Positions 1 through 12,135 of a DNA stretch of 64,000 nt are shown here, piece by piece (position 1 is the stretch's first letter; every line of letters begins with the position of its first letter). This stretch comes from Paramecium sonneborni (lineage: Eukaryota; Ciliophora; Oligohymenophorea; Peniculida; Parameciidae). Below the pieces are notes generated by a model that saw nothing but the letters and a program-made list of their open reading frames with translations, was not told where the DNA came from and did not search any database. The position numbers were made by a program, and so were the translations under genes. The stretch is from assembly GCA_905182985.1 (NCBI GenBank), contig CAJJDN010000041.1, forward strand, positions 516,305-580,304, in the 5' to 3' direction.

Positions 1-92
1 TGAGTATTATGGCTCACTGTTATTGTCAACAAACCAAAGGGCCCTTTTTCAAGGGTTTCTTCCTAAGCAGTTCGCTTCTACGTTTCAGCCAT
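1..92 (-). CDS. Sm-like protein SmD2, 5' end only
   Basis: Only the first 30 codons are inside the window; the gene runs off the left edge. The start ATG is the complement of 90-92. The visible protein starts MAETQKRTAQEETLEKGPFG and continues LLTITVSHNT. This matches the start of SmD2, where an acidic leader precedes a GPLSVLT-like stretch and the first Sm-fold strand. SmD2 is a core protein of the spliceosomal snRNP ring, so the product should be nuclear and act in pre-mRNA splicing. Two glutamines (residues 5 and 10) are TAG codons. The family assignment rests on a short segment, so another Sm/LSm paralogue is possible. Confidence 0.6.
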
Positions 93-289
93 TTAAAAAT
101 TAATTAATTATAATAACAAGTTTTGAGATTAATGAAACTATTTGGATTTACATTCCCATCTATAAATATTAAATATTTTTAGATAATAGATCTGCATTTG
201 GATTCTTAAAATTATTAGTTGGGAACTTTAAACTATTTTGATTGTGAATTTTTTTTAATCAAAAATACCAATTATTATTTAATAATTTA
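93..289. other. AT-rich spacer
   Basis: Short AT-rich spacer between the SmD2 start and the stop of the AGC kinase, both on the minus strand. It must hold the SmD2 promoter and the kinase 3' UTR; no distinct motif was recognised. Confidence 0.4.
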
Positions 290-1546
<1,257 letters not shown>

Positions 1547-1868
1547 TTTCAATTTTTAATAATTATAAAACTCAATATTAAATAATTCTCTATATTAATC
1601 CTCTCAATCTCTCAATGCATTAATACCTAAATTACTCAAAAACAATCAAACGGTATTATAGCATAGTCTTCAAATTAGATTTTGCATTGTTAAACATTTT
1701 TCGAATTTTCTTTAATTATTGTATGAGATGTAATAATAAATTTGATTTTTATCAAAATATATTAACTAATCATTTCTTCATTTTTCCTGTTTTTTTTCTT
1801 ATTATTTAATTGTCTCTTAAATATTCTTTCTATTAAACAAAAAGCATTTTGATATTTGGCACTAAAAT

Positions 1869-2162
1869 ATGCCTTAAATAATAAAAATTTATTCTAAGAA
1901 TTTCATTAAAGAGGAAGGATTTTGTGAATCTGGATCAAAAGCTAATAAATTTAGAAGATAAAAATTACTATCATATGTTTTTTTTTCCTTATTCATCACT
2001 ACTATTATTTAAGCGATTTCCTTTCTTAAATAATATTATTGTAATTAGGCAGAAATTGACGAAAGGCATAATTCCTATAAAAGAGTAGTTCAAATGAATA
2101 CTATTCAATAAGATTCTGATTTGTTTAAGAATAAGACAGTAAAATAATTTATTATTCGGTGA
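1869..2162 (+). CDS. Small single-pass membrane protein, hypothetical
   Basis: Uninterrupted 97-residue reading frame starting MPQIIKIYSKNF and ending KQFIIR before TGA at 2160-2162. A hydrophobic segment at about residues 38-55 (YVFFSLFITTIIQAISFL) is flanked by basic and polar residues, which suggests one transmembrane helix. The C-terminal half is hydrophilic and charged. No family was recognised. The region could also be read with an intron starting in the T-run after residue 37, but no splicing is needed to keep the frame open. It lies between a minus-strand kinase and a plus-strand MORN gene. Confidence 0.4.
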
Positions 2163-2451
2163 CTAATATGAATTGAATCTATTCTGACTTTTGCAAGAAG
2201 TAAAAATCGTACTAAATTACCTAACTATTTGACATATTTATAAATATATTCTTCTTTCTTAGACTTTATATTTTTTTTTCTCTTCTTGAATAGTTTGATT
2301 AAGAATTTTAGCTATATTGGTGTTATTTGTTATTGTCAAACAAACAATTAAATTATTCGTGTTTCTTAATTAAATCACAAACATTATATTTTTTTGTATT
2401 AAAAGGTTCTTCTAATAAATTACGATAATAAATAATATTTCTTGATATCTA

Positions 2452-2677
2452 ATGTAGAACAAGGCTTTTATGATTTTGTTGGTTTTAGGAATGCTATTGA
2501 TAGACACTCTTATTTACTTAGTTTTTCATTTTTATTTAATAATTATTAATTTAACACTTTTAGATTAGAATTATTATAAAAGAAAGAATCTCCAAAAATT
2601 CCACTGTTACTAATCAACAACTTGAATATTAATACATATCACTATGTTTATATTTTAATAAATATAATTATTTTTGA
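2452..2677 (+). CDS. Doubtful small ORF
   Basis: A frame starts MQNKAFMILLVLGMLL and reads through one possible 43-nt intron (GTTTTT...TTTAG) into a polar segment ending at TGA 2675-2677. The N-terminus looks like a signal peptide or membrane segment. The intron is longer than those elsewhere in the window and lacks the usual GTA donor, and the ORF ends only 19 bp before the next gene. It may be noncoding. Confidence 0.2.
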
Positions 2678-2696
2678 AAGTTAATCCTGTTATACA

Positions 2697-3990
2697 ATGG
2701 GATAATGTTGTTAAGGATGTTAGGATGAAGATAAGAATTGCAAAATCATTCTGTAAACTTAGATTCAAAATACAATAATTTCTTAAGAAGATTTGAATTA
2801 TATCAAACATATAATACTCATATAGGGTAATTGATCAAAATAAGAATTAGCTTGTATGAGAGGTTATTTGGAGAGAAAAAAGTATTAATGTTTAATTCAA
2901 AAATGGAAACATCAAAATATTTTAGTGAAGTAACAGCAATATCAGTCAGGTATAATGAGTTTCAATGACTCAGCTCCATTTTAAGACACAAAACTATCTT
3001 AGATATCAAAGTTAGACTATATGTAGATGGAAAAAACTTTAATATTGGACCAAGTACCTGATTATTTAGTTAATAGAGTGAATAAGGTAATATGACACTT
3101 TAATTTTAATTTAAAGATTCTCTAATAATATACATCATTTAATTATGATAATGATGAAGAAAATTAATTTAATTTTTCAATAAATTAATTCGAAGATGGT
3201 TGCATTTATTAAGGACAGTGGAAAAATGGGTACTATGATTTATATAATTTTTGGTAGAATGAAGCATGGTTGTGGAAAATAATATTGGTTATCTGGATAA
3301 TATTATGAAGGATATTGGGCAGAAAATGTATTTTAAGGAAGAGGTAGATTAGTTAAAGCAGATGGAAACATATATGAGGGAGAATTTCAAAATAATAATA
3401 TTTAAGGAAATGTTATAATTATATTAATATTTAGGGAACTTTTTATAGCGTTGATGGTGTTAAGTATGTTGGTTAATTGGAAAATAATGTAAAAAATGGT
3501 TATGGAACTGAAAAATGGTTAGATGGATCTATATATGAGGGTTATTATAAAAATGGCTAAAAAAATGGGTAAGGAACATTTAAATGGTCTGATGGGTCAA
3601 TTTACAACGGTGAATTTGTTGATGATAATTTTGAAGGAGAAGGAGAATTTAAATGGGAAGATGGAAGAAGTTATATAGGATAATGGAAAAACAATTAAAT
3701 GGACGGTTAAGGAGTAAATTGATTTTATTATATTAGATTTTCAAATGGCCAAATAATTAAAGATATCTAGGATCTTATAAAAATGGAATTAAAGAAGGTT
3801 TTGGTTAATTTGAATGGCCAGATGGTAGAGTAAGCATTATATTTTATTAAAGATATACAAAGGAGAATGGGCAAATAATAAACAACATGGATAAGGAATC
3901 TATTTAGGATCTAATGGAATAGAAAAAGTAGGGGAATGGTTTGAAGGTAAACTTCTTCATTGGGGTAAGATTAAAAATAATATTTTCTGA
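2697..3990 (+). CDS. MORN-repeat protein with IQ-like motif and acylation-type N-terminus
   Basis: A 382-residue model with six introns (18, 30, 28, 23, 23 and 23 nt); exon length is an exact multiple of three. The N-terminus is MGQCCQGC, a good N-myristoylation plus palmitoylation signal. Residues around 50-65 read ACMRGYLERKKYQ, an IQ/calmodulin-binding-like helix. The remainder is about ten MORN repeats, such as YEGEFQNNNIQGNGTF and YKNGQKNGQGTFKW. MORN proteins bind membranes or scaffold the ciliate cortex, so a role at the plasma membrane or cortical cytoskeleton is inferred. The stop is TGA at 3988-3990. The 3' 795 bp of coding sequence recurs downstream because of an assembly duplication. 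Confidence 0.8.
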
Positions 3991-4998
3991 CTTTGATTTT
4001 TATTAATCTTACTTTCTCATTTTTTTCCGTAAATTTTTATAATATATTATATTATAAGATTTTATATATAAGCAATTATGTTATTTTCATTATAAANATG
4101 GTTGCATTTATTAAGGACAGTGGAAAAATGGGTACTATGATTTATATAATTTTTGGTAGAATGAAGCATGGTTGTGGAAAATAATATTGGTTATCTGGAT
4201 AATATTATGAAGGATATTGGGCAGAAAATGTATTTTAAGGAAGAGGTAGATTAGTTAAAGCAGATGGAAACATATATGAGGGAGAATTTCAAAATAATAA
4301 TATTTAAGGAAATGTTATAATTATATTAATATTTAGGGAACTTTTTATAGCGTTGATGGTGTTAAGTATGTTGGTTAATTGGAAAATAATGTAAAAAATG
4401 GTTATGGAACTGAAAAATGGTTAGATGGATCTATATATGAGGGTTATTATAAAAATGGCTAAAAAAATGGGTAAGGAACATTTAAATGGTCTGATGGGTC
4501 AATTTACAACGGTGAATTTGTTGATGATAATTTTGAAGGAGAAGGAGAATTTAAATGGGAAGATGGAAGAAGTTATATAGGATAATGGAAAAACAATTAA
4601 ATGGACGGTTAAGGAGTAAATTGATTTTATTATATTAGATTTTCAAATGGCCAAATAATTAAAGATATCTAGGATCTTATAAAAATGGAATTAAAGAAGG
4701 TTTTGGTTAATTTGAATGGCCAGATGGTAGAGTAAGCATTATATTTTATTAAAGATATACAAAGGAGAATGGGCAAATAATAAACAACATGGATAAGGAA
4801 TCTATTTAGGATCTAATGGAATAGAAAAAGTAGGGGAATGGTTTGAAGGTAAACTTCTTCATTGGGGTAAGATTAAAAATAATATTTTCTGACTTTGATT
4901 TTTATTAATCTTACTTTCTCATTTTTTTCCGTAAATTTTTATAATATATTATATTATAAGATTTTATATATAAGCAATTATGTTATTTTCATTATAAA
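3196..4998 (+). repeat. 901-bp direct duplication joined by a single N (assembly overlap)
   Basis: Bases 3196-4096 recur, without a difference that I could see, at 4098-4998, separated by one N at 4097. The copy carries exons and introns of the MORN gene unchanged. Two other joins in the window have the same form. The natural explanation is two overlapping contigs placed end to end without being merged. Confidence 0.85.
4098..4892 (+). pseudogene. Duplicate 3' part of the MORN gene (probable assembly artefact)
   Basis: Second copy of MORN exons 3 onward, with no start and joined to an N. It ends at the equivalent TGA (4890-4892). It should not be counted as a gene or a real pseudogene unless long reads span the join. 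Confidence 0.8.
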
Positions 4999-5067
4999 GC
5001 CAAAGAACAGTAACTTATGTGTATATGAGAACAATATAAATTATAAAATATTAGGATTAGTTAAAAA

Positions 5068-5409
5068 ATGAAGATTGAATGGTAAAAAATCAAAGGAAAG
5101 AGTGTAAATGAAGTATTTTTTGGTAAGAAAAGATTTAATACCTTAATCAACCTTAAGCCTTTCCAAAAATTAAATATAAAACGAAGAGTTTCATCTGTAT
5201 AATTTGGGAATTCCAAAACAATTTACAATTAATTAATTTAGATTAGTTATTTACTGAAATATCATATTATAGAATTTCATTAATATCTATAATAATTGTT
5301 TTAATGTAATAGTTTTTAGGAATATTGTATAAAAGGTTTGGAGCTGTTCTAATTTTTCGTTAAGTAACTTAAAAATTAAAAAATAAAATAAATCAGTAGA
5401 AATATATGA
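5068..5409 (+). CDS. Small basic hypothetical protein
   Basis: Uninterrupted frame of 113 codons from ATG 5068 to TGA 5407-5409. It starts MKIEWQKIKGKSVNEVFFGK and is rich in Lys, Gln, Ile and Phe. No domain, signal peptide or membrane segment was recognised. With only TGA as stop in AT-rich DNA, a frame of this length can arise by chance, so it is a candidate only. It lies in the roughly 570 bp between the MORN gene and the phosphatase gene. Confidence 0.3.
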
Positions 5410-5571
5410 AAATAAACTTATGTCAGTCAATTAAGAAAAGCCAATTATTTGAAAGTAAATGGAACAATTTTATTAAATATAAAAAACAACAATGGATATA
5501 TCAATAAAAATTATATACTATGAAAATTAATATTAAAATTTTATATTAAATATTAGAGGTGATATAATTCC

Positions 5572-7260
5572 ATGAGATCAAGAAGAAATTCAAAGTTCCC
5601 TGCAAATGATATTTCAAAAGATAATATCTTAGGTAGCAGTCGTAAACCATCTCCTCCTAAAATTTATATGAATTCTTCTAATGTGAATCAAATGCCATTA
5701 GATAGCAGTTTCTAAAGAAAAGGAAGGAGTACTCCTAAAGACTGTCTCGGATTAGTAAATCCTTATTAATGTAAGAATGTAAACAATAATTAGAGAAGTT
5801 GTTATTACCAAATAGAGATACATCAAGAATGTCTAACAAAAGTGGAAGAATTAATTTTGAGTCAGAGGTATGTGGAAATGAATGATAATTAGTAAAGAGT
5901 CCTAATTTGATAATTTAGCCAAAACCAGAGGAAAACATGGAAATAGAGTGTTAATCACCAATAAAATAATATAGTGGTTTAAAGCAAATTTTCTTTAGTA
6001 ATTCTGGAGTTTAATAAAAATAACCTACAAGAAGGGTTATAAAAGATGCTTCTCTTAATAATAGTTAATTGAAATAAAAGGAATCATAAGATTTATTAAA
6101 GGCATCTGAAAAATAAAGAGCAAATAAACTAAGAAAAGCAAATTATCATTAATAATAAGATGGAGATTCTTAATGTCAAGTTTATGAATTTAATCGAGAA
6201 TTAAAAGCATTGAGAGTAAAAAGAACTGAATCATTTGAATGGTTATAAGAGGAGTCTTAGGTTTCAGATGAATCTCAATTTAATCAATTCAATTAAATAA
6301 ATTTAGGAATATATTATATGGATAATCTAAGGAATTACTTAAAAGGATTAAATTTAGAAGGATTGTATGCTTAAATGTATATAAATCATTTTGTCCAACA
6401 ATTTCATAGTTTGTAATTGAGCAAATAAATATAGTAACCAGAATAGAATAAATTAGAAGCAAAAATGCTTCAATTATAAAAAATAAGTAATTAAAATAAA
6501 ATACATTAAGAAAATTAAAAAACACTTGTTTTAGATTTAGATGAAACATTAATGCATTGTAATGAATAATAATAAATGAAATTTGATTTTAAAATACCTA
6601 TTTAAATGCCAAATGGGTAAGTTCATGAAGTATGTTTATATATATTATTAGGCAGGAATAAGTGTTAGACCATTTGCATAATAGTTTTTATAAGAATGTT
6701 CAAAACATTTTGAAATCATTATTTTTACAGCTTCTCATTAATTGTATGCTGATAAAATAATTGATAAACTTGATCCATCTCGTAAGTGGGTATCTCATCG
6801 ATTGTATAGAGAAAATTGTATCCAAACTCAATAAGGGATTTATGTTAAAGATCTACGGGTAATAAATAGGGACTTAAAAGAAATTGTTTTAATTGATAAT
6901 GCAGCTTATTCTTATGCTTTTTAGATTGAAAATGGTATACCAATAATACCTTATATTGATAATGCAAAAGATATTGTAATATATAGTAAATATTTAAGGA
7001 ATTGTTAGGAGTAATAGATTACTTAAAAATATTATTATAGATAAATGATGTTAGAGAAATAAATGTTAAAACTTTTCTCTTAAATAAAATTTAATAATGT
7101 ACAAGTTTAGATGAAGCAATAAAACTACTTTTAGTAGTTTGATGAAATTTTGATTTTGATTTTTTGTGTATTTAATAAATAATCTGAATATTTTAGATAA
7201 AAAATTAATTTAAAAAATAAAAAAATTGATTAATATTTGTAGAAATAACTATCATTTTGA
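5572..7260 (+). CDS. FCP1/SCP-like (NLI-interacting factor family) phosphatase
   Basis: A 537-residue model with introns of 23, 30 and 22 nt; exon length is a multiple of three. The N-terminal 300 residues are polar and Ser/Gln/Asn-rich. The catalytic domain begins with KTLVLDLDETLMHC, the DxDxT phosphatase motif in which the first Asp is the nucleophile. It continues with VRPFAQQFLQECSKHFEIII and FTAS, then DLRVINRDLKEIVLIDN and IPYIDNAKD, all typical of SCP/NIF phosphatases. The family removes phosphate from Ser/Thr, classically on the RNA polymerase II C-terminal domain, though ciliates have many paralogues with unknown substrates. About 75 residues after the domain are low-complexity, and the stop at 7258-7260 is the first in frame. 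Confidence 0.85.
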
Positions 7261-7426
7261 TAAACAAAGACTAATCTTTACTAATAGATTATAATACTTT
7301 TGTTTCAAAGATTATATATAATTGCAATTTAATTATAAGAGATAATTGAAGCATGTATTAAATTTATGTATAAATAAATAAAAATATGGTTGATAAAAAA
7401 ATTTAAATTTATCATTTTAACAATTA

Positions 7427-10323
7427 ATGAAATTAGTTTGCCGTTTAAGACCATAACCAAATAATACATCTTAGAGTACTGTAAACTCAAAAAAGGATGT
7501 ACGTACTAACATCTTTGCTGGTGTATTATCTAATGAATGTATATTTTGTACCATGATAAGCACCCCAGACTCTTGTAGTAAGCTCACGTAATGCAATTTC
7601 TTAAAAGATAATCTATGAGTATTTAAAAAATGATTCAGATATTATGAGATAAAGATAATCTATTATTGAGAATTCTGATCTCTTTTAATTTGATCAGGTT
7701 TTTGGAGAAAAGGCTAATTAATAATTGGTTTATGATTAGATGATGGCAACTAAAGTTAACAATATGATAACTGGTTAATCAGGTTCTTTACTTATTGTTG
7801 GAGGGCCTGAAAGTGGAAAAAAATACACTATAAAAGGTGAGGAAAGAGGCTAAGAAAAAGGTTTAGCTGTATTGATAGTTGAGAACATACTTAATTTAAT
7901 TGAGGGTTCAAAATAATTAAGAGGGAAGGGAAAATTAAATATTTCAATATCTTTAGTAAATAATATAGAAGTAATTGATTTGGTAGGGTCATCTAGAAAT
8001 TAAACTGTCAAATTTTCATAAATCAAGAGTGCAAGTGAATTCAAAAAAATACTTAATTAAAGTTTATTTTAATATAAGTAATATGTTAAAGAGCATCCTG
8101 AATCAAAAAATAATCATATTTTTATAAAATATTTAATTGAATAAGATAAATAGGAAGTAGCTTAATTACATTTGATTATCTTTAATGAATTTAAAAGAGT
8201 AACATAAGAGGCTAAGGATTTTTAAGGGAAATTAAAATAATTGCTTACATCTTTATAGGATTTTTAAGAGAAAGACTTAGAAAGTAAATCATTATAATAA
8301 CTTTATCTTTCATTTAGAGAAACTAAATTCAATAATATAACTGTTATGTTTTGTGTTTCTGAAGTTTAATAAGATCATATAACAGCTTATATGACATTAT
8401 AATTTGCTGAAGAATTGAGATAAACAATAAAGCCTTAAACATAAAGGATTGCTTTATCTTAGTTGGATAATTAATCAAAATCATAGTTAGGAAGAGATAA
8501 TTTAACATAATAATAATTTGGATAAAAGGGATCGATTGATGATTAAGCATCTAGAATTATAAAACCAGAAGGATCTGATTAGATTATGAGATTTGGATCT
8601 GATTAAAATTTAAGGCCAGGATCAGATTAAACAGTTTTACATTAATCAAAAATTTATAGTATAATAGACAGATAACCAAATAAGTAGGATACAAATTATT
8701 CAAAATAATTTTAAGAATTGAAAGATTTATTGAAAGAAAAAGAAGTAATTGATGATTATAAGTAATTTAAAAGCATATAGTATTTATAGAGTCTTAAGAT
8801 TTGAAAAGGAATTGAAGAATTTATAAGAGGAGAATTTACGATTATAGAATAAGGTTTATCAATAAGAAGATTCAATAAAACAGAGGGATCATTTAATATA
8901 ATAGTTGGAATAACATATGGACGATAATAAAAAATAAATGGAAATGGAACATCAATTATTTACATAAGCATAATAGAAAGAGAATATTTATGAATAAAAT
9001 CAAGAAGAGTTGAATGAAGCTGTAGCATAATTGAATAATTAATTGAGATATTGTAATGAAGAATCATAGTTATAAAAATAAAAAATAAAAGTATTGGGAA
9101 ATGATATTGAAATGATGAAAGAGTAAGAGCATAAGAATGCTAAACATTATGAAAAGAGAGAGGATGAATTTATGGGATTAATTCAGTAGGAATAAGAGCG
9201 CAATAGACAATTATATTAAGAATTAGATTATTTTGCTATAGAGCTGAAGAATAGAGAATAATAATTATTTGCAAATGAAGATAATATAAAAACATTAAAT
9301 AAGGTGATTGAAGATTAATCTAAAAGAATTGAAGAAGAGAAATAAAAGAATAAGGAATTATGTGAGAGTATAAACAATCACAAATAAAAACAAGAAGAGG
9401 CAATTAGAGATATAAACAACATAGAATAAAGATTCACCAAATTAAAGGTTAAACTGGAGACAGAAAATCAATAATTAAAATAGGAAAAAGAAAAATATTT
9501 ATAGAAATATAAGGAGAAATTAAAAAAATATAAAACTTAAATTAAATAGTTTGAATAAGAGAATGGTTATATGAAAATGGAAAGAGTAAAATTGTAGACA
9601 GAAAATGATTAGTTGTATGGTATTTCAAAACAATTAGAAACATAATTAGGTAGAGTAAATAGTGAAACAACAGAGAGAATAGGAGGTTCTTATGATGCAT
9701 ATGAGTAAGAGAGAATAAAATCTCAAAATATTTAATTGAATAATCAATTGAATTAAGCTGAGTATGAGGTAATTAAAATTAAATTAATATTTTAGATAAA
9801 ATAATTATCTCTTTAGTTAAATAATGCAATATAGTAATTGGAACAAACTAATATTGAATATGATCGAATTTTGTAGGATAATTAGAGATTACAGAAATAA
9901 GTAGATGATAGATAATCGGAAGCTAAGAAAAATGAGTTGATGATAGAAAAGGTTGTGGAATTAAGTGATAAATAATTGAATGATTTGGAATCTAAGTTCA
10001 ATAAATTAACAGCTTAAATAAATTCATTATAACATGAGAAAAAGTCATTATAGTTAGAAAATTAGAATATAAAGAATTAATTAGAATAAATGGATGGAAA
10101 TGATTTAGTTTTAGAGAAGAGAATAGTGAAATTAAGAAAAGAAAATAAGGATTTAAGTAATTAAATAAAATAGTTAAATTAAAATATGAAAGAAATGATT
10201 GTAGAGAAGCATTCAGAGATGAGAAATACATCTTTACATTAAAGTAGATATAGTAATAAATTGTTGAGTTAAAATTAATCTTATAGATCATAAAAATTAA
10301 TAGATGAAGATGATGTTATTTGA
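7427..10323 (+). CDS. Kinesin-like protein with divergent motor and long coiled coil
   Basis: A 936-residue model with introns of 31, 28 and 27 nt; exon length is a multiple of three. It starts MKLVCRLRPQP, the first kinesin motor strand, followed by LFQFDQVFGEKANQQLVYDQ, equivalent to the FxFDxVF segment. The P-loop reads GGPESGKKYT where kinesins have GQTGSGKTYT, so the last GKT position is Lys. A weak switch II (VIDLVGSSRN) replaces DLAGSE. The end of the motor (ITAYMTLQFAEELRQTI) is recognisable. From about residue 400 on it is a long Glu/Gln/Lys heptad coiled coil. Three GSDQ repeats lie between motor and coil. It may bind microtubules without normal ATP cycling. The second intron boundary has a 19-nt alternative. 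Confidence 0.75.
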
Positions 10324-10362
10324 TATATATATATATTAATATTTTGTATTAATGTATAGATT

Positions 10363-11105
10363 TCAATAATTTCTATTTTATCCAACTTTTGATTAAGATG
10401 CACGAACATCTTAATTTTATTTTTCTAATCTTTTTTATTCTTCTTGTAAATCTTAGAGTTATCGTTATGATTGTGTATAATCTCTTTCTAATTATTAATA
10501 TCTTTTTTGCCATGTTTCAATTTCATTAGAATAATGTACAGTTCTTTCTTAGATTTATATTTCGATTGATTCTTATTATTAATGAATTTAATTTTCAAGT
10601 TCAGAAATTTCTCTATCTCTATCCTGAATCATTAATGATAATTATGCTTTTTTTGATTCTAATTCTCTTAATCTAGTATCATCAATGACTTCAATAGCAT
10701 CTGGTTCAGTAGGTCCTGGTCCTTTTCTTAATTAAATTTATAATTCTAAAATTTATCTTTCTAATGTTGCACATTTTAATCTCCAAGGTGCTTCAATTTC
10801 TAGAGTATATTTTAATTAATGTATATACCATCCATATTGATGACTTATGTAGTTTTTTCTTAGTAAACAGTAGGTAATACATTAGGTTTTGTTTATATAG
10901 TTTAAGGTATATAATTAACTTAAGGTGGAAGTGGAAATTATGGTTGGAATTGCAATGGCTGTTAAACAATTGGTTAAGCAGTTGATTAAATAGGATAAGC
11001 CTATCTTTAAGATATAACTGGCTAATTAGTATTAGGTAGTATGATATTATATTGATTTTGATTTGGTTGTTGAAAGAATGCTGTATTTCGATTATCGTTA
11101 ATCAT
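10363..11105 (-). CDS. Coiled-coil protein with Pro/Gln-rich head
   Basis: A 237-residue model with one 29-nt intron, in frame from ATG (complement of 11103-11105) to TGA (10363-10365). Residues 1-85 are rich in Gln, Asn, Pro and Ile (for example QPQFPLPPQVNYIPQTI). The rest is an almost continuous alpha-helical coiled coil with heptads such as LRELESKKAQLSLMIQDRD. No catalytic domain is present. It lies tail-to-tail with the kinesin, whose stop is 39 bp away. A structural role at basal bodies or the cortex is possible but is only inferred from its form. Confidence 0.7.
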
Positions 11106-11193
11106 TATTAGAAGATTATAAATTAAATAAAATATTATTTTGTATATATATAAATAATTAAAATAATTAAATAATTGTTCTATTTAGTATATT

Positions 11194-12035
11194 TCATATA
11201 TCAGCACAACAATTATTGCATTAAGCTTTCTTTTAATTTGATTTGTTTTAATGTTCTCCATAATATTCCATAAATTCTTCTGTATTTGAATTATTAATCT
11301 ATTATTATGTATAAAATAGATTACTTTTTATAACTATTTCTTTGGTAAAGCAGTTTGACTGACAATTTTACTTGTTGACATAGAACTATTAACATTATTA
11401 ACATATTTAATTCCATATTATTCATTGATTGAATTAGGATCCTCCATAGCCATTTAATAAATTTAATGAGCTAATTCCATGAATGCATTTTCAACATTAA
11501 ATCCTTATAATGCTGAACATTCAGTATAGATACACTCATTTTCTTTAGCATATTGATCAGCTTCATAAAATTATACTTCTCTTAAATTCTATAGGTCTGT
11601 TTTATTTCCAATAAGTAGAAATTTCATTCGACTATTACCATTATCAAGTGCATCACGATGCCAATTTCTAATGTTTTCAAAAGTCTCTCTTCTTGTTATG
11701 TCAAATACCATGATTGCACCAGCAGCTGCTCTGTAATACAAACGTGTCACACTCTTAAAACTCTCTTATCCAGACTTTTCATTAACCATCTTTTTACTGT
11801 ATCCCACATCTGCAATTTTATGACATGATCATTCACTTAAATATATTTGATATTGAATTCAACTCCAATAGTCAAATTATAGTCATCATTAAAACGTTTC
11901 TCAACAAATTACTTTAGTAGCGATGTCTTACCAACAGCTACAAACTTTCAGAGTATCATAATTACCGATATCTCCTATTAAAATAAATTTGAATAACAGA
12001 CTTGCTTCATTTTCATCGATATTATTTTACAACAT
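11194..12035 (-). CDS. Rab-family small GTPase (Rab2/Rab4/Rab14-like)
   Basis: A 254-residue model with introns of 28, 23 and 26 nt; exon length is a multiple of three. P-loop GDIAVGKTS, effector region LTIGVEFNIKYI, switch II WDTSGQESFKSVTRLYYR, guanine-specificity motifs GNKTDL and ECSAL. ITRRETFENIRNW is characteristic of the Rab2/4/14 group. The C-terminus NNCCADI gives a CC prenylation site, so the protein should be membrane-attached and act in vesicle traffic. The usual Ala in WDTAGQE is Ser. The catalytic Gln of switch II is encoded by TAA (11766-11768), direct support for the ciliate code. Two introns interrupt GTP-binding motifs, so correct splicing is essential. Confidence 0.9.
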
Positions 12036-12135
12036 TATATTATTTCAATTATTATTATAATTAATATTCTTTAACATTATCATATAAATTATTATGATCA
12101 AACTTTTTTTCAAATATTTTATTAATTCTTCTTCT

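Noticed and set aside
3196..4998. Real tandem gene duplication of the MORN gene
   Set aside because: The copies look identical including introns, are joined by an N, and the same form recurs three more times; unmerged contig overlap is simpler.
10324..10350. Transcription terminator at the TATATA run after the kinesin stop
   Set aside because: It is ordinary AT-rich spacer between convergent genes; no defined ciliate terminator motif can be read there.
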